64,000 nt of DNA from Corynebacterium matruchotii (GTDB taxonomy: Bacteria > Actinomycetota > Actinomycetes > Mycobacteriales > Mycobacteriaceae): the NCBI RefSeq assembly GCF_011612265.2, contig NZ_CP050134.2, forward strand, positions 186,001-250,000. Reading direction: 5' to 3'. The translations under genes and the position numbers were made by a program. The notes under the pieces were generated by a model. It saw only the letters and a program-made list of their open reading frames with translations, was not told the DNA's origin and ran no database searches. Numbering within the stretch: position 1 is the first letter of the stretch; the number at the start of each line of letters is the position of its first letter. Below are positions 46,514-54,719 of this stretch, in pieces.

Positions 46514-47194
46514 GTGGCACGACGATATAGTCAGATTGATCCGTGGTTCATTCAGCGTGGGTATAAGCGTGTAGGTACCCGCATGTGCTATTACCGGTTG
46601 AAGCAGGGTGATTTATTGTTCGAATTGTCTATCACTGCTTCGCCGTCAAAATATGATCATACGAAATGGAGTACACATATCACATATTATGCGTCGTTGC
46701 CGAAGTTTGGGAAGCTGCACGTCGAATTACAGAAGAACAGTAGCTTTTCACCTCCACCGACAGGGCCTAACAGTAGTTTTAAGGGATTGTTTGCGACGTC
46801 TAGGAATTATGTACCAGGTCAGCGTGGATTTCCGTGGGTGAGGCGTTTTCTTCATCTAGAGAACGAGACGATTGGCCCAACGTGGTGTAGTTTGTTGCGG
46901 CAGTTTGATCGTGATTTGCCGATAGCGTGGGCGGATTTAAGTGTTGCCGATGATCTTTACGAGCAGATGTTCCAGAGTAAATATTGGGCTTGGTACGATT
47001 TACTCCATGGGCAGTTATTTACATTGCTGCACCAGCAGCGGTGGGATGATGCCCTAGAACACGTCCATTCCTGGACCGAGAAGGACATCAACCCTCAAGG
47101 ATTCGAAGCAGAACCTGGCAAGTGGACCGCCCAAGAAGAATTGGATAACGCCATTCGGTTGGTAACGGAATACGTCGATAAGCACAGGAAATAG
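46514..47194 (+). CDS. DUF4304-like cytoplasmic protein of lower GC
   Basis: 226 residues from GTG 46514 (AAGGTG upstream). IDPWFIQRGYKRVGTRMCYYRLKQ recalls the DUF4304 N-terminus; the rest is aromatic-rich with a helical end (ELDNAIRLVTEYVDKHRK). Codons end in A/T far more often than in the operon before it, so it looks separately acquired. Convergent with the helical-domain gene. Function unknown; DUF4304-like proteins are common in polymorphic toxin or immunity contexts, which is only a hint. Confidence 0.6.
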   Translation: MARRYSQIDPWFIQRGYKRVGTRMCYYRLKQGDLLFELSITASPSKYDHTKWSTHITYYASLPKFGKLHVELQKNSSFSPPPTGPNSSFKGLFATSRNYVPGQRGFPWVRRFLHLENETIGPTWCSLLRQFDRDLPIAWADLSVADDLYEQMFQSKYWAWYDLLHGQLFTLLHQQRWDDALEHVHSWTEKDINPQGFEAEPGKWTAQEELDNAIRLVTEYVDKHRK

Positions 47195-47205
47195 GGGAGG
47201 GGAGT

Positions 47206-47234
47206 GACGCCCGCACCTTGGGGCGTCGACAAGC
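47206..47234 (+). repeat. Dispersed short repeat, copy 6, inside a hairpin
   Basis: GGGCGTCGACAAGC at 47221-47234 lies between two convergent genes, ending one base before the minus-strand gene. GACGCCC at 47206-47212 pairs with its GGGCGTC (47221-47227), so here the repeat is half of a hairpin that could terminate transcription. Confidence 0.65.
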
Positions 47235-48836
47235 TCACAATTTATGCTGGGCGCGCAGCTTCAACGCATCATTGAAATAGCCGATCGAATCATATAAATC
47301 CGCCGCCTCATTCAAAAGAGTGATGCGCGATCGTTCCTGGCCCGCCTCCTGGCACAACCCCGCCAACTCGATACGCGACAGGATATAATTCACCTGCGAC
47401 TTCGTATCCAACTGATTAAACGGGAACTCCTTAGGGATCGACAGCAATAGGTCCGCGGCCTGCACCTTATTCTTAAACCACGAACTCAACTGGGAAAAAC
47501 TACGAGTTGACCACAAAGCCTGGGCAATCACCTCGGTGTAGCCCTGCTTGAGCAGCTCGCGGGAATACCGGTAGGCGTCCTCCGCCGCCGCCAGCGCCGC
47601 CACATTATCCCTACTCAATTGTGCCCAACGTATCTTCTTATTGGCGGCATCCAGCGACGTGGTGTAATCCTCCATCCGAGCCGCATACGTCCGCAACAGG
47701 TCGAACCTACGCAACGCATCCAACTTATCGCGCCGGGGATCAAACTCCAGGGTTGCGAACTGCTGCAACGCAAAATACGCGGTCCGGTCACTCAAGAGCT
47801 CATATATGCCCACCGGCGCCGTGGACAATAGTGCATACCAACCCGCCAGGGCCGCATCATAATCCGAATACTGCTCCTTATTATCAGAGCGGAACAGGCG
47901 CTTATTCATACCCGAATCAATATCCCCAAGAAACCGGATACTGGCGGGCCGATTCAACCGCAATTCATTTTGCGCAACCTTAATGATAAGGGGGATGAGC
48001 TCCGACACATCTGTTGCACTCATGCCATCGAAATCCTGGATGAAATCGGATGCTGTCACTCCCAATGGGGTTAACGCGAGCCGATTATTCACCAATGCGT
48101 CACCAAAATACTTGGCAATATTGACCCCGGTGGTAGCAGTCCGTGATGGCGCCGCCTGCTGTGGTTGCTGCGATGGCGGGGCGGTGTGCTGCTCTGTGGT
48201 AGTCGACCCCTTGAGTGGGGTGGCGTCAGGCTCGGCGGCAGCGGCAGTGCGGGTGTCATCGGAATCAGTAGCGTATTCCATTATGTCTTCCGCTAAGCCC
48301 CCCTCCCAATCTCGTTGATCGGCGGCCTTCTTGCCCTCCAGGAGCGTCACCAACGCCTCAATATCGACCGGCCAGGTGTCCGTGCGTTCCTGCAACCTAT
48401 ACACGTGTTCGATAATGGCATCGGCCTCCCGGTAATCCCCGGCATCAATCAGGCTGCGAATATGGTGGGCAAAACCCAACAATATTTCCGTTAACGTGTT
48501 CGAATACACGCCGTGGGTGATGCGCACCGACCCCATCCAATACAACACCTCTTCGGGGGTGGCCTTCACCGGGAGATATTTGTCCTGCAATATTTGGTTG
48601 AGCATGAGCCCATCTTTGCTGCGGCTCTCTAATATCTCGGCCAGATAGTTGAAATGCTCGGGAAAGTATTCCAGCACGTCGGCCGGCAATTGGTGCGGGT
48701 CGATAAAAATAAGTGGGGCGAAAGCCAACACCGATTCGGGGTAGGGGCGTTTGAGACACCGATAAAAGTTATTCACCATCAATTCAATATCAGTGTCACC
48801 CGTAATGATCGGTGGTGGTTCTACAATCCCTCGCAT
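47235..48836 (-). CDS. Helical-domain paralog with long helical C-terminus
   Basis: 533 residues. Residues 30-165 carry the shared domain (FAPLIFIDPHQLPADVLEYF ... EVLYWMGSVRITHGVY) also found in three other proteins of the island. A disordered linker of Ala/Thr/Gln/Pro spans about 200-240. Residues 245-533 are all-helical and TPR-like (AALAAAEDAYRYSRELLKQG, LLNEAADLYDSIGYFNDALK). It lacks the EIIA domain of its two neighbours. It ends the minus-strand kinase operon, although a 176-base gap suggests an additional promoter. Confidence 0.65.
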   Translation of the reverse strand: MRGIVEPPPIITGDTDIELMVNNFYRCLKRPYPESVLAFAPLIFIDPHQLPADVLEYFPEHFNYLAEILESRSKDGLMLNQILQDKYLPVKATPEEVLYWMGSVRITHGVYSNTLTEILLGFAHHIRSLIDAGDYREADAIIEHVYRLQERTDTWPVDIEALVTLLEGKKAADQRDWEGGLAEDIMEYATDSDDTRTAAAAEPDATPLKGSTTTEQHTAPPSQQPQQAAPSRTATTGVNIAKYFGDALVNNRLALTPLGVTASDFIQDFDGMSATDVSELIPLIIKVAQNELRLNRPASIRFLGDIDSGMNKRLFRSDNKEQYSDYDAALAGWYALLSTAPVGIYELLSDRTAYFALQQFATLEFDPRRDKLDALRRFDLLRTYAARMEDYTTSLDAANKKIRWAQLSRDNVAALAAAEDAYRYSRELLKQGYTEVIAQALWSTRSFSQLSSWFKNKVQAADLLLSIPKEFPFNQLDTKSQVNYILSRIELAGLCQEAGQERSRITLLNEAADLYDSIGYFNDALKLRAQHKL

Positions 48837-49011
48837 GGAACATAATTTTAAAAGAAAATCGGGCCCAAAGCCTATCTTGACCCCACAAAGGCCCCACTAG
48901 TGTGTCACCGGGTCACGCTACCATCTCCGTGCTGCCACTATGCCACCCACCGGTGTGACGCGGCCCGTCCATCATGTCCATGCCACCCCGCATTCTAGGG
49001 GAGGCACAATG
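48837..49011. other. Gap between two helical-domain genes
   Basis: 175 bases without a gene. It should carry a promoter for the minus-strand gene starting at 48836. I see no clear terminator. Confidence 0.4.
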
Positions 49012-50082
49012 TCATGGGTTGCGGGGGATAATCATGAGTGGGTCGCCCGCATTAATATGCCCTGGCAGCGACACCTTGGGTGCCGGCTTAAACGACCGGG
49101 ATGCCCGATAATTAGTGATGACCACTGGCGAAGAAATGTCTCCACCACCAGCATTATTAATGGCATCCAGGTCGAATTCACACAGCAGATCCCCCGCGGT
49201 GACCTGCTCACCCACGCCCACCGCAACCCGGAAATGCTTACTGCTCAACTTCCACGTTTTAATACCAATATGGATGAGGATCGTGACCTCCGGTCCGGCC
49301 TCCGCACCCCCAGCACCGTTAGGGTTGAGCGCCTTGATCGTGTACGCATACCCAAACGAATTAATGGCCACCACCGTGCCGGTCACGGGTGCGTACAGGC
49401 GGCCCTCGTTCGGCTCCACCGCGTAGCCTTTGCCCACCAGGCCGCGGGCGAAATTATTATCCGACACGTGCGATAGGGGCACCAGTCTGCCACTGAACGG
49501 AGAATACACCACCAGGCCCTCCGCGGAGGGTGTTGGTGGGGGCGTCTCTGCGGTTGGTGCGTCGTCCGGGTGTTGGGCGTGATTGTCGAACTCGGCGAAA
49601 TGCTGCTGCAACACATTCACCTTCGCCACCTCGATGCCATAGGCGTCCTGCACCGCCACAAGATGGTGAAACAGCTGCCGTGCGTGCGCCAACTCCCCAC
49701 AGCCGGCCAGCCCCATCACCTGGTGCTGATACCCCAAAAGCACCCCGGGTATGTCCGATCGGTACATGGCATGAGTGACGCGAATAACCCCCACCCAGTA
49801 CAACAATTGCATGGCGGTGAGGTTAAACGGGAACCCATTTTTCAGTCGGGTCTCTAAAAACTTTGAGGCCTTCGAACGGTTGGTGAGCAGCTGGGTGAGC
49901 TCCGAATACTTCCCCGGGGCATCCTGAAAAAACTTTGCGGGTAGGTCGCGGGGGTCGATAAAGAGCAGGACGCAAAAATGCGTCAAACTTGGCGACTGCT
50001 CATAGTCCGCCAACGCTTGAGCAACCTTCCGGGGGTTAGTTGCGCTCGATGCAACGTGATTGAGAACGAAGATTTCACGCAT
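49012..50082 (-). CDS. Helical domain fused to a PTS EIIA(Glc)-like domain (copy 1)
   Basis: 356 residues. Residues 30-160 are the shared helical domain (FCVLLFIDPRDLPAKFFQDA ... LLYWVGVIRVTHAMY). Residues 192-325 match the sugar PTS EIIA(Glc) fold: VYSPFSGRLVPLSHV, GKGYAVEPNEGRLYAPVTG, VTILIHIGIKTW, LLCEFDLDAI, SSPVVITNY. The phosphorylated His of EIIA corresponds to His271 and is kept. The second active-site His (His75 in E. coli) corresponds to Tyr245 (FGYAYTI). No EIIB, EIIC or HPr gene lies nearby, so transport is unlikely; a regulatory or adaptor role is inferred. It lies in a kinase/FHA operon. Confidence 0.75.
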   Translation of the reverse strand: MREIFVLNHVASSATNPRKVAQALADYEQSPSLTHFCVLLFIDPRDLPAKFFQDAPGKYSELTQLLTNRSKASKFLETRLKNGFPFNLTAMQLLYWVGVIRVTHAMYRSDIPGVLLGYQHQVMGLAGCGELAHARQLFHHLVAVQDAYGIEVAKVNVLQQHFAEFDNHAQHPDDAPTAETPPPTPSAEGLVVYSPFSGRLVPLSHVSDNNFARGLVGKGYAVEPNEGRLYAPVTGTVVAINSFGYAYTIKALNPNGAGGAEAGPEVTILIHIGIKTWKLSSKHFRVAVGVGEQVTAGDLLCEFDLDAINNAGGGDISSPVVITNYRASRSFKPAPKVSLPGHINAGDPLMIIPRNP

Positions 50083-50146
50083 GGATCCAATACTACTTGT
50101 CGTCCTTAGTAGAAGCCGTGATTGACCTAGAAGTTATGTTAACCGA

Positions 50147-51154
50147 TTACGTGGTTATCATGATAAGCGGGTCGCCGGCATTAATCTGTTTCGTCGAACT
50201 AAAACTAGGGATGGGTCGGATAGTGCCGTTGCCCGCATAATTCTTAATCACCACCGGCGAACTACTGTTATGGTCATCGTTGCTGTTCATGGCCTCCATG
50301 TCGAACTCGCAGAGGGTTTGTTTGGCGGCCACCTGCGCCCCGTCGCGCACCGCCACCTGAAAATAATCGTTACTCAGATCCCACGGGTGGGCACTAATAT
50401 GGATGAGCACCTCAACATCCGCCCCCAGCGGGTCCACGGTTTTCAGCCGATATGCCCCACCATGCGACGTAATCGCGGTAATCGTCCCCGCCGCCGGTGA
50501 CTGTAGCGTGCCCTCACTGGGGTAGATCGCATAGCCCTTGCCCGCATATTTCTCCGCAAACGACTCCGAAACCTGCGATAACGGCACCAGCTGCCCGGTA
50601 AATGGTGAGTAAATAATGACCGCGTTCGACGCTCGATGCGCCTGCTTATCGACGGTTTCCGCATGGCGAATATAGTGGTCTAATTCCTCTAGCTTCACCA
50701 CCTCGGCGCCGTATTCTTCCTGCGCCGCGGATAGTTGCTGAAATAGCTCCCGGGCTGCATCACGTTTTCCCCGGCCCACCAGGCCCAGGATCTGTAGTTG
50801 ATAGCCGGCCAGCACCCACGGTATGTTCGTCTGGTAAATCCCATGGCATACTCTAAGCACCCCAGTCCAATACTGGAGTTGCCACGTGGATAAGGTAAAC
50901 GGGAAACCCTGGGAGGCGTGATCCTGCAGAAACGTCGCCGTCTGCTCCGAATCCACCAAGAGCTGGGTGAGCTCGGTAAACCGCCCCGGCACGTCGTCAA
51001 GCACCGTGGCCGGCAGGTCCGCCGGGGGAATGAACAGCAATGTGCAAAAATTGGTAAGATTCGGTGTGCTTTGATACTCTGCTACTGCTCGTTCCACCAT
51101 TTCTGGGTCACTATTCCGCGACATGATGTGGCCCAACACAAAGCTTTCATTCAT
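50147..51154 (-). CDS. Helical domain fused to a PTS EIIA(Glc)-like domain (copy 2)
   Basis: 335 residues, a paralog of the downstream gene with the same two-domain plan: helical domain at 30-160 (FCTLLFIPPADLPATVLDDV ... QYWTGVLRVCHGIY) and EIIA-like domain at 180-305 (YSPFTGQLVPLSQV, GKGYAIYPSEGTLQSPAAG, EVLIHISAHPW, LCEFDMEAMN, SSPVVIKNY). The phospho-acceptor position is kept as His252. The His75 position is Gly233, though His231 two residues earlier might compensate. Tandem duplication with divergence in the active site suggests distinct partners. 64 bases separate the two genes. Confidence 0.75.
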   Translation of the reverse strand: MNESFVLGHIMSRNSDPEMVERAVAEYQSTPNLTNFCTLLFIPPADLPATVLDDVPGRFTELTQLLVDSEQTATFLQDHASQGFPFTLSTWQLQYWTGVLRVCHGIYQTNIPWVLAGYQLQILGLVGRGKRDAARELFQQLSAAQEEYGAEVVKLEELDHYIRHAETVDKQAHRASNAVIIYSPFTGQLVPLSQVSESFAEKYAGKGYAIYPSEGTLQSPAAGTITAITSHGGAYRLKTVDPLGADVEVLIHISAHPWDLSNDYFQVAVRDGAQVAAKQTLCEFDMEAMNSNDDHNSSSPVVIKNYAGNGTIRPIPSFSSTKQINAGDPLIMITT

Positions 51155-51181
51155 GGGGGATAATACTACTAGTTTTTAGCA

Positions 51182-51829
51182 TCACCGGTTATGCCAACCG
51201 GTGCGCTCCGCATACTCCGCCACACACTGCCGATACGGTTTAAACAACCGCTCACCTTGCGTGGCAAGGCTCTTGGCGAGCCGTTCAATCTTCTGATTAG
51301 TCTTCTTATCCGTCCACCCCAAAGTCGCGGCGATCTTCTTGACCGGGGGCACTTCCTTGGTGTTGTGCTGAAACTTGGCCAGGATCTTCAGTAGCTGCTC
51401 CTGCTCCTCATTAAACCGCTGCGGCAGCACCGTCAAATCCCCAGACACTGCCCGCATTTTCGACGGCCTATTCATCACATGCACCGGAATCAAAACCATC
51501 ACCGTGTAGCTTCGGGTCTGCGTGGAAAACGTGATTCGGCTTTCACCCGGTGGCAGCGATGTTACCGACTTTGGCCCCATGGTGGTGACCGCATGGGAAT
51601 GTTGCAGGTTTGGGGTGATAGTAAGCGGAAGATAGCTGCTTTTATTTCCAATCATCCAGGTTGAACCGTTATGCCAGACCACAAACATGACCCGGTGCAG
51701 ATTCACATCATCGGCCCCAATCCGCACATTACCCTCGCGGCCCACATGTGCTTCCTGGTTTGTACGAAACACCTGCCTGTGGTTACGGGCAACGCTGATA
51801 ATAAGCTCATCCTGGTGTGATGCGGGCAT
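51182..51829 (-). CDS. FHA-domain protein with C-terminal winged-helix-like domain
   Basis: 215 residues. Residues 15-100 look like a FHA domain, a phosphothreonine reader: HVGREGNVRIGADDVNLHRV then MFVVWHNGSTWMIGNKSS. The GR and the S/NLH positions match its phosphopeptide loops. Residues 130-205 form a probable winged helix (LLKILAKF, PPVKKIAATLGWTDKKTNQK, IERLAKSL). It lies 14 bases after the kinase gene, so it probably reads threonines phosphorylated by it and may act on DNA or bind partners. Confidence 0.7.
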   Translation of the reverse strand: MPASHQDELIISVARNHRQVFRTNQEAHVGREGNVRIGADDVNLHRVMFVVWHNGSTWMIGNKSSYLPLTITPNLQHSHAVTTMGPKSVTSLPPGESRITFSTQTRSYTVMVLIPVHVMNRPSKMRAVSGDLTVLPQRFNEEQEQLLKILAKFQHNTKEVPPVKKIAATLGWTDKKTNQKIERLAKSLATQGERLFKPYRQCVAEYAERTGWHNR

Positions 51830-51842
51830 GGTTTATTTCCTC

Positions 51843-53222
51843 CTATGTGCATATTGGTAGCTGCTCCAATGTTCGCTTGGCGTTCCGCGCCTGCACCGAA
51901 ATCGCAAACTCGGACAAATCTTCCTTCGGAAGCAATAACGCCTCATCACCACTGTCGGATAACAGCACCTCAGCATTGCACTTTACGCCGTTCAGCACCC
52001 ATCGGTTCTCGTTATGGGAAAAATTCGCCATGGCATCCCGATCTTCCTGGGAATTATATCGGTACACCCACACCCGCTGCCGGTAGTTTGCGCAATCCAG
52101 CCCCAAACGCTGACTATTCGCCACCGCTTGGCATTTCATGCCATCCCACCCAGTATCATCCGGGCCGGCTGGTAATAACTCGGGAAACACCTTGGCGACC
52201 TGCGCCTGCTCCTCCGGCCACGTCGTCGAACTGCGGGACGTTTGCCGGCCAGCATCGGTGGGGTGATGCAATATCATCGTTCCCGCCACCAGCGCCACTG
52301 CTATGACGGCTGTCGCCGTGCCCCAAACCCCCACCCGCATCCGATACCGCCGTGGATCCGCGGACTGCAAGGCTCTAATAAAATCCGTTGCCTTCCGGTA
52401 CCGCCGTGCCGGGATCGTATCCAACGCTCGCGCAAACACCCGCTGAAGCGGCCGCCCCATCAGCCGTAACCCCGGGGGCATGGTCGACCGTATGTTCGGA
52501 ATCATCCGGTTTGTTGTTTGCCACCCCGTGGTGCTCATCGTATTCCGCACCTTATCCAACGACAGCATCTCATACGCAATCAGCGCCAACGCATAATTAT
52601 CCCCGGACTCGCTCGGCGTCGAGGTCGGCTGATAAAACTCCGGCGGCACATAATTCGGCGTTCCCAACTGCAAACTCAAATCAGAATAGCTTGTCGTATC
52701 CGTCGACAAACTAATCCCGAAATCCGTCAATAAGCTTTTCGACGGGGAATCGCTATCCGCCGGAACTAAAATATTCGCCGGTTTAATATCCCGGTGAATA
52801 ATCCGAGGATTCGCCTCAAAATGCAAATAATCCAACGCCTCCGCAATAGGCTGCAATAACTCCACCGTCTCCTCGACGGTAAACGGCCTATTCTGCTGTT
52901 GCCGTTGGGCAATAAGATGCGCCAGATCCGTGCCCTCTACATAATCCATGACGTAATACAACTGTCCATTGGGTAAGGAACGCCCAGAATGAACTTGTAC
53001 GATCGCCTGATGCCGCAGTTTCGCTAGATTTTGCATTTCCTTTTTGAACCGGGCGGCCAAATTTAACCCCGAAAGATGGGAGGGCAAGGCCTTAATTGCC
53101 ACAATTTTTTCCAGGTTGGCGTCCTTTGCCTTATAAACAACCCCCATGCCACCTGCGCCAATGGTCTCTAAAACCTCAAAGTCCTGTTTCACCAGGTGTG
53201 CAAAATTGTCTTCTTGCACCAT
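51843..53222 (-). CDS. Transmembrane Ser/Thr protein kinase with Cys-rich sensor domain
   Basis: 459 residues. The cytoplasmic kinase domain (15-275) has glycine loop GAGGMG, Lys44 (VAIKAL), HRDIKPANIL with Asp145 and DFG at 167-169: all catalytic residues are present. After a short juxtamembrane stretch comes one TM (GTATAVIAVALVAGTMIL, about 300-318), then a 140-residue extracytoplasmic domain with four Cys (KCQAV, LDCAN, VKCNA, LPICT). It lacks PASTA repeats. It heads the minus-strand operon and is divergent from the secreted-protein genes. Likely an envelope sensor for the island. Confidence 0.92.
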   Translation of the reverse strand: MVQEDNFAHLVKQDFEVLETIGAGGMGVVYKAKDANLEKIVAIKALPSHLSGLNLAARFKKEMQNLAKLRHQAIVQVHSGRSLPNGQLYYVMDYVEGTDLAHLIAQRQQQNRPFTVEETVELLQPIAEALDYLHFEANPRIIHRDIKPANILVPADSDSPSKSLLTDFGISLSTDTTSYSDLSLQLGTPNYVPPEFYQPTSTPSESGDNYALALIAYEMLSLDKVRNTMSTTGWQTTNRMIPNIRSTMPPGLRLMGRPLQRVFARALDTIPARRYRKATDFIRALQSADPRRYRMRVGVWGTATAVIAVALVAGTMILHHPTDAGRQTSRSSTTWPEEQAQVAKVFPELLPAGPDDTGWDGMKCQAVANSQRLGLDCANYRQRVWVYRYNSQEDRDAMANFSHNENRWVLNGVKCNAEVLLSDSGDEALLLPKEDLSEFAISVQARNAKRTLEQLPICT

Positions 53223-53251
53223 GTTCTCCGATCTTTAACAGCTAAGAGCCG

Positions 53252-53267
53252 TGGGGAACGTTCCCCA
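53252..53267. promoter_or_regulatory. 16-bp perfect palindrome in a divergent promoter region
   Basis: TGGGGAACGTTCCCCA reads the same on both strands. It lies in the 131-base gap between the kinase operon (minus) and the secreted-protein genes (plus), where a dimeric regulator could control both. No T-run follows, which argues against a terminator. Confidence 0.55.
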
Positions 53268-53353
53268 AAAACATACCCTGCTCAAATCTCAAAGTTTATA
53301 CTAATGTTTGAATCATTACTGCACCTTATCACCTACTTTTGGAAAGAAATATC

Positions 53354-54013
53354 ATGACCTCTTGGCACCCCAACCGCGGCGATGATTCCCCCACGACCAC
53401 ATCGGCAATCTTGGGCGTCGATAAGCAAGACATGATAATGCCTAAACAACGTCGGAATTGGGGGCTTATCATCGCTATCATTGTCAGCGGTGTCCTCCTC
53501 GGCGGAATCGGTGCGGCTGGCGTATCCATCTATCAGCACGTCACCAACACCACAACCGCGCTCGGCGGCGTGGCCACAACCACCCCCGCGACCGCCACCA
53601 GCGCCGGAAATAATGTCCCCTACGCCGCCCGCAGCGGTCGCAGCGGCAACCCCACCGTCACCGTTACGGCAACCGCAACCCCGGAACCCCAGGCAGAAGC
53701 CCGGACCGCCACCCAACTCAGCGGTGCCACCATTCCCTGTGACGGCCGCGGCGTCCTCATTATCCACTCCATCGTCGACACCGGCCAAGATATCGCCGCG
53801 GAAGCCAGAAGCGTGCTCACCGCCAACCCCGGCGCTCAACTGCTCCAACCCGGCGCCTGCTCCTCATTGCGGGCATCCCTCGACGGTAATGACGTATACG
53901 GCATTGTTATTGACTACGGTTTTGACACCGATAGGTTGTGCCGTGCCGCCGCCAGCATCGGCGGAAACCCCCGCACCATGAATAACAGCGGCGACTTCAC
54001 GTCCCCCTGCTGA
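53354..54013 (+). CDS. Single-TM protein with Cys-rich extracytoplasmic domain
   Basis: 219 residues from ATG 53354 (GGAAAG upstream). A cytoplasmic N-terminus of about 40 residues precedes the TM (WGLIIAIIVSGVLLGGIGAA), then a Thr/Pro/Ala linker and a C-terminal domain with four Cys (TIPCDGRGVLIIHSIVDTGQ, QPGACSSL, DRLCRAAA, TSPC). The domain resembles those of kinase-linked actinobacterial proteins but I cannot name it. An internal ATG at 53438 (MPKQRRNW) could be the true start, which would leave the dispersed repeat at 53413 outside the gene. Confidence 0.7.
   Translation: MTSWHPNRGDDSPTTTSAILGVDKQDMIMPKQRRNWGLIIAIIVSGVLLGGIGAAGVSIYQHVTNTTTALGGVATTTPATATSAGNNVPYAARSGRSGNPTVTVTATATPEPQAEARTATQLSGATIPCDGRGVLIIHSIVDTGQDIAAEARSVLTANPGAQLLQPGACSSLRASLDGNDVYGIVIDYGFDTDRLCRAAASIGGNPRTMNNSGDFTSPC
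53413..53426 (+). repeat. Dispersed short repeat, copy 7 (GGGCGTCGATAAGC)
   Basis: Identical to copy 1. It lies within the first codons of the gene starting at 53354 (encoding GVDK), or just upstream if a later start is used. Confidence 0.55.
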
Positions 54014-54014
54014 T

Positions 54015-54030
54015 GAAACGAGACACACCA
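54015..54030 (+). repeat. 16-base leader repeat, copy A
   Basis: GAAACGAGACACACCA directly before the start codon; an identical 16-mer precedes the next gene at 54704-54719. Evidence that the two genes arose by tandem duplication including their translation start region. Confidence 0.7.
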
Positions 54031-54674
54031 TGAGTAACTATTATCAATCACCCAATAATTCCCAACCATTCGGGCCCGCACCCCAACCCCAACAACAACC
54101 AGTGATTATGGTTGCCGCAAATAGGAATAGGGCTCTCGGCATCATCATGGTGGTGCTGATGGTTCTGCTCGTGGCGGTCCTGGGACTCATCGGATGGCTG
54201 TATTTCAACCGCACCTACCAGGGGCACGCCCCAGTACTGCTCAAAAACCAGGATGAGATTGAAACCACCGCCCCGGTCAATAATGCGGCACCCGCACCCC
54301 AAGCGGCAGCACCCGCCGCGCCGGTGACCGTCACTGTGCCTGCCCCCGCCGGAAACAGTGGTGCATCAAATAGTTCCAACTCTGGAAGCAGCAGCTATGA
54401 TGCGTTAACCATTCCTGCCACCCGATGCAGCAACTACGCTTACGCCGGCACAAACGGAAGCGATTTCGTATCCGTATGCAATGACGGGGGCTACACCTAC
54501 AAGGCATACGTGAACGACGGCTACCTGGAGCGGCCAGCCAGCGCTGGTGGCTCGGGACGGTTCGTGGTAGACGCCAGCCCCCACACCATTACCGTCTCTG
54601 GGGCGGCCGTGTTTGTCCAAGACTCTAGCGGCAATACGGTTCTTACCGTCCCCATGACCAATTGGCGTGGCTAA
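54030..54674 (+). CDS. Single-TM protein with paired-Cys domain (paralog 1)
   Basis: 214 residues. A Gln/Pro-rich cytoplasmic start and a TM at 36-58 (GIIMVVLMVLLVAVLGLIGW) are followed by an Ala/Pro/Ser linker. The C-terminal domain is beta-rich: YDALTIPATRC with Cys133 and FVSVC with Cys150, then YLERPASAGGSGRFVVD. The two Cys likely form a disulfide outside the membrane. The same domain recurs in the next two genes. Function unknown; position suggests a ligand or partner of the nearby kinase sensor domain. Confidence 0.75.
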   Translation: MSNYYQSPNNSQPFGPAPQPQQQPVIMVAANRNRALGIIMVVLMVLLVAVLGLIGWLYFNRTYQGHAPVLLKNQDEIETTAPVNNAAPAPQAAAPAAPVTVTVPAPAGNSGASNSSNSGSSSYDALTIPATRCSNYAYAGTNGSDFVSVCNDGGYTYKAYVNDGYLERPASAGGSGRFVVDASPHTITVSGAAVFVQDSSGNTVLTVPMTNWRG

Positions 54675-54703
54675 GACAAAACTACATATATAGGCACATA
54701 TCC

Positions 54704-54719
54704 GAAACGAGACACACCA
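54704..54719 (+). repeat. 16-base leader repeat, copy B
   Basis: GAAACGAGACACACCA immediately before the start codon at 54720; exact match of copy A (54015-54030). Confidence 0.7.

Noticed and set aside
49570..49857. Plus-strand frame opposite the first EIIA-fusion gene
   Set aside because: Shadow of the minus-strand gene, which shows clear EIIA motifs.
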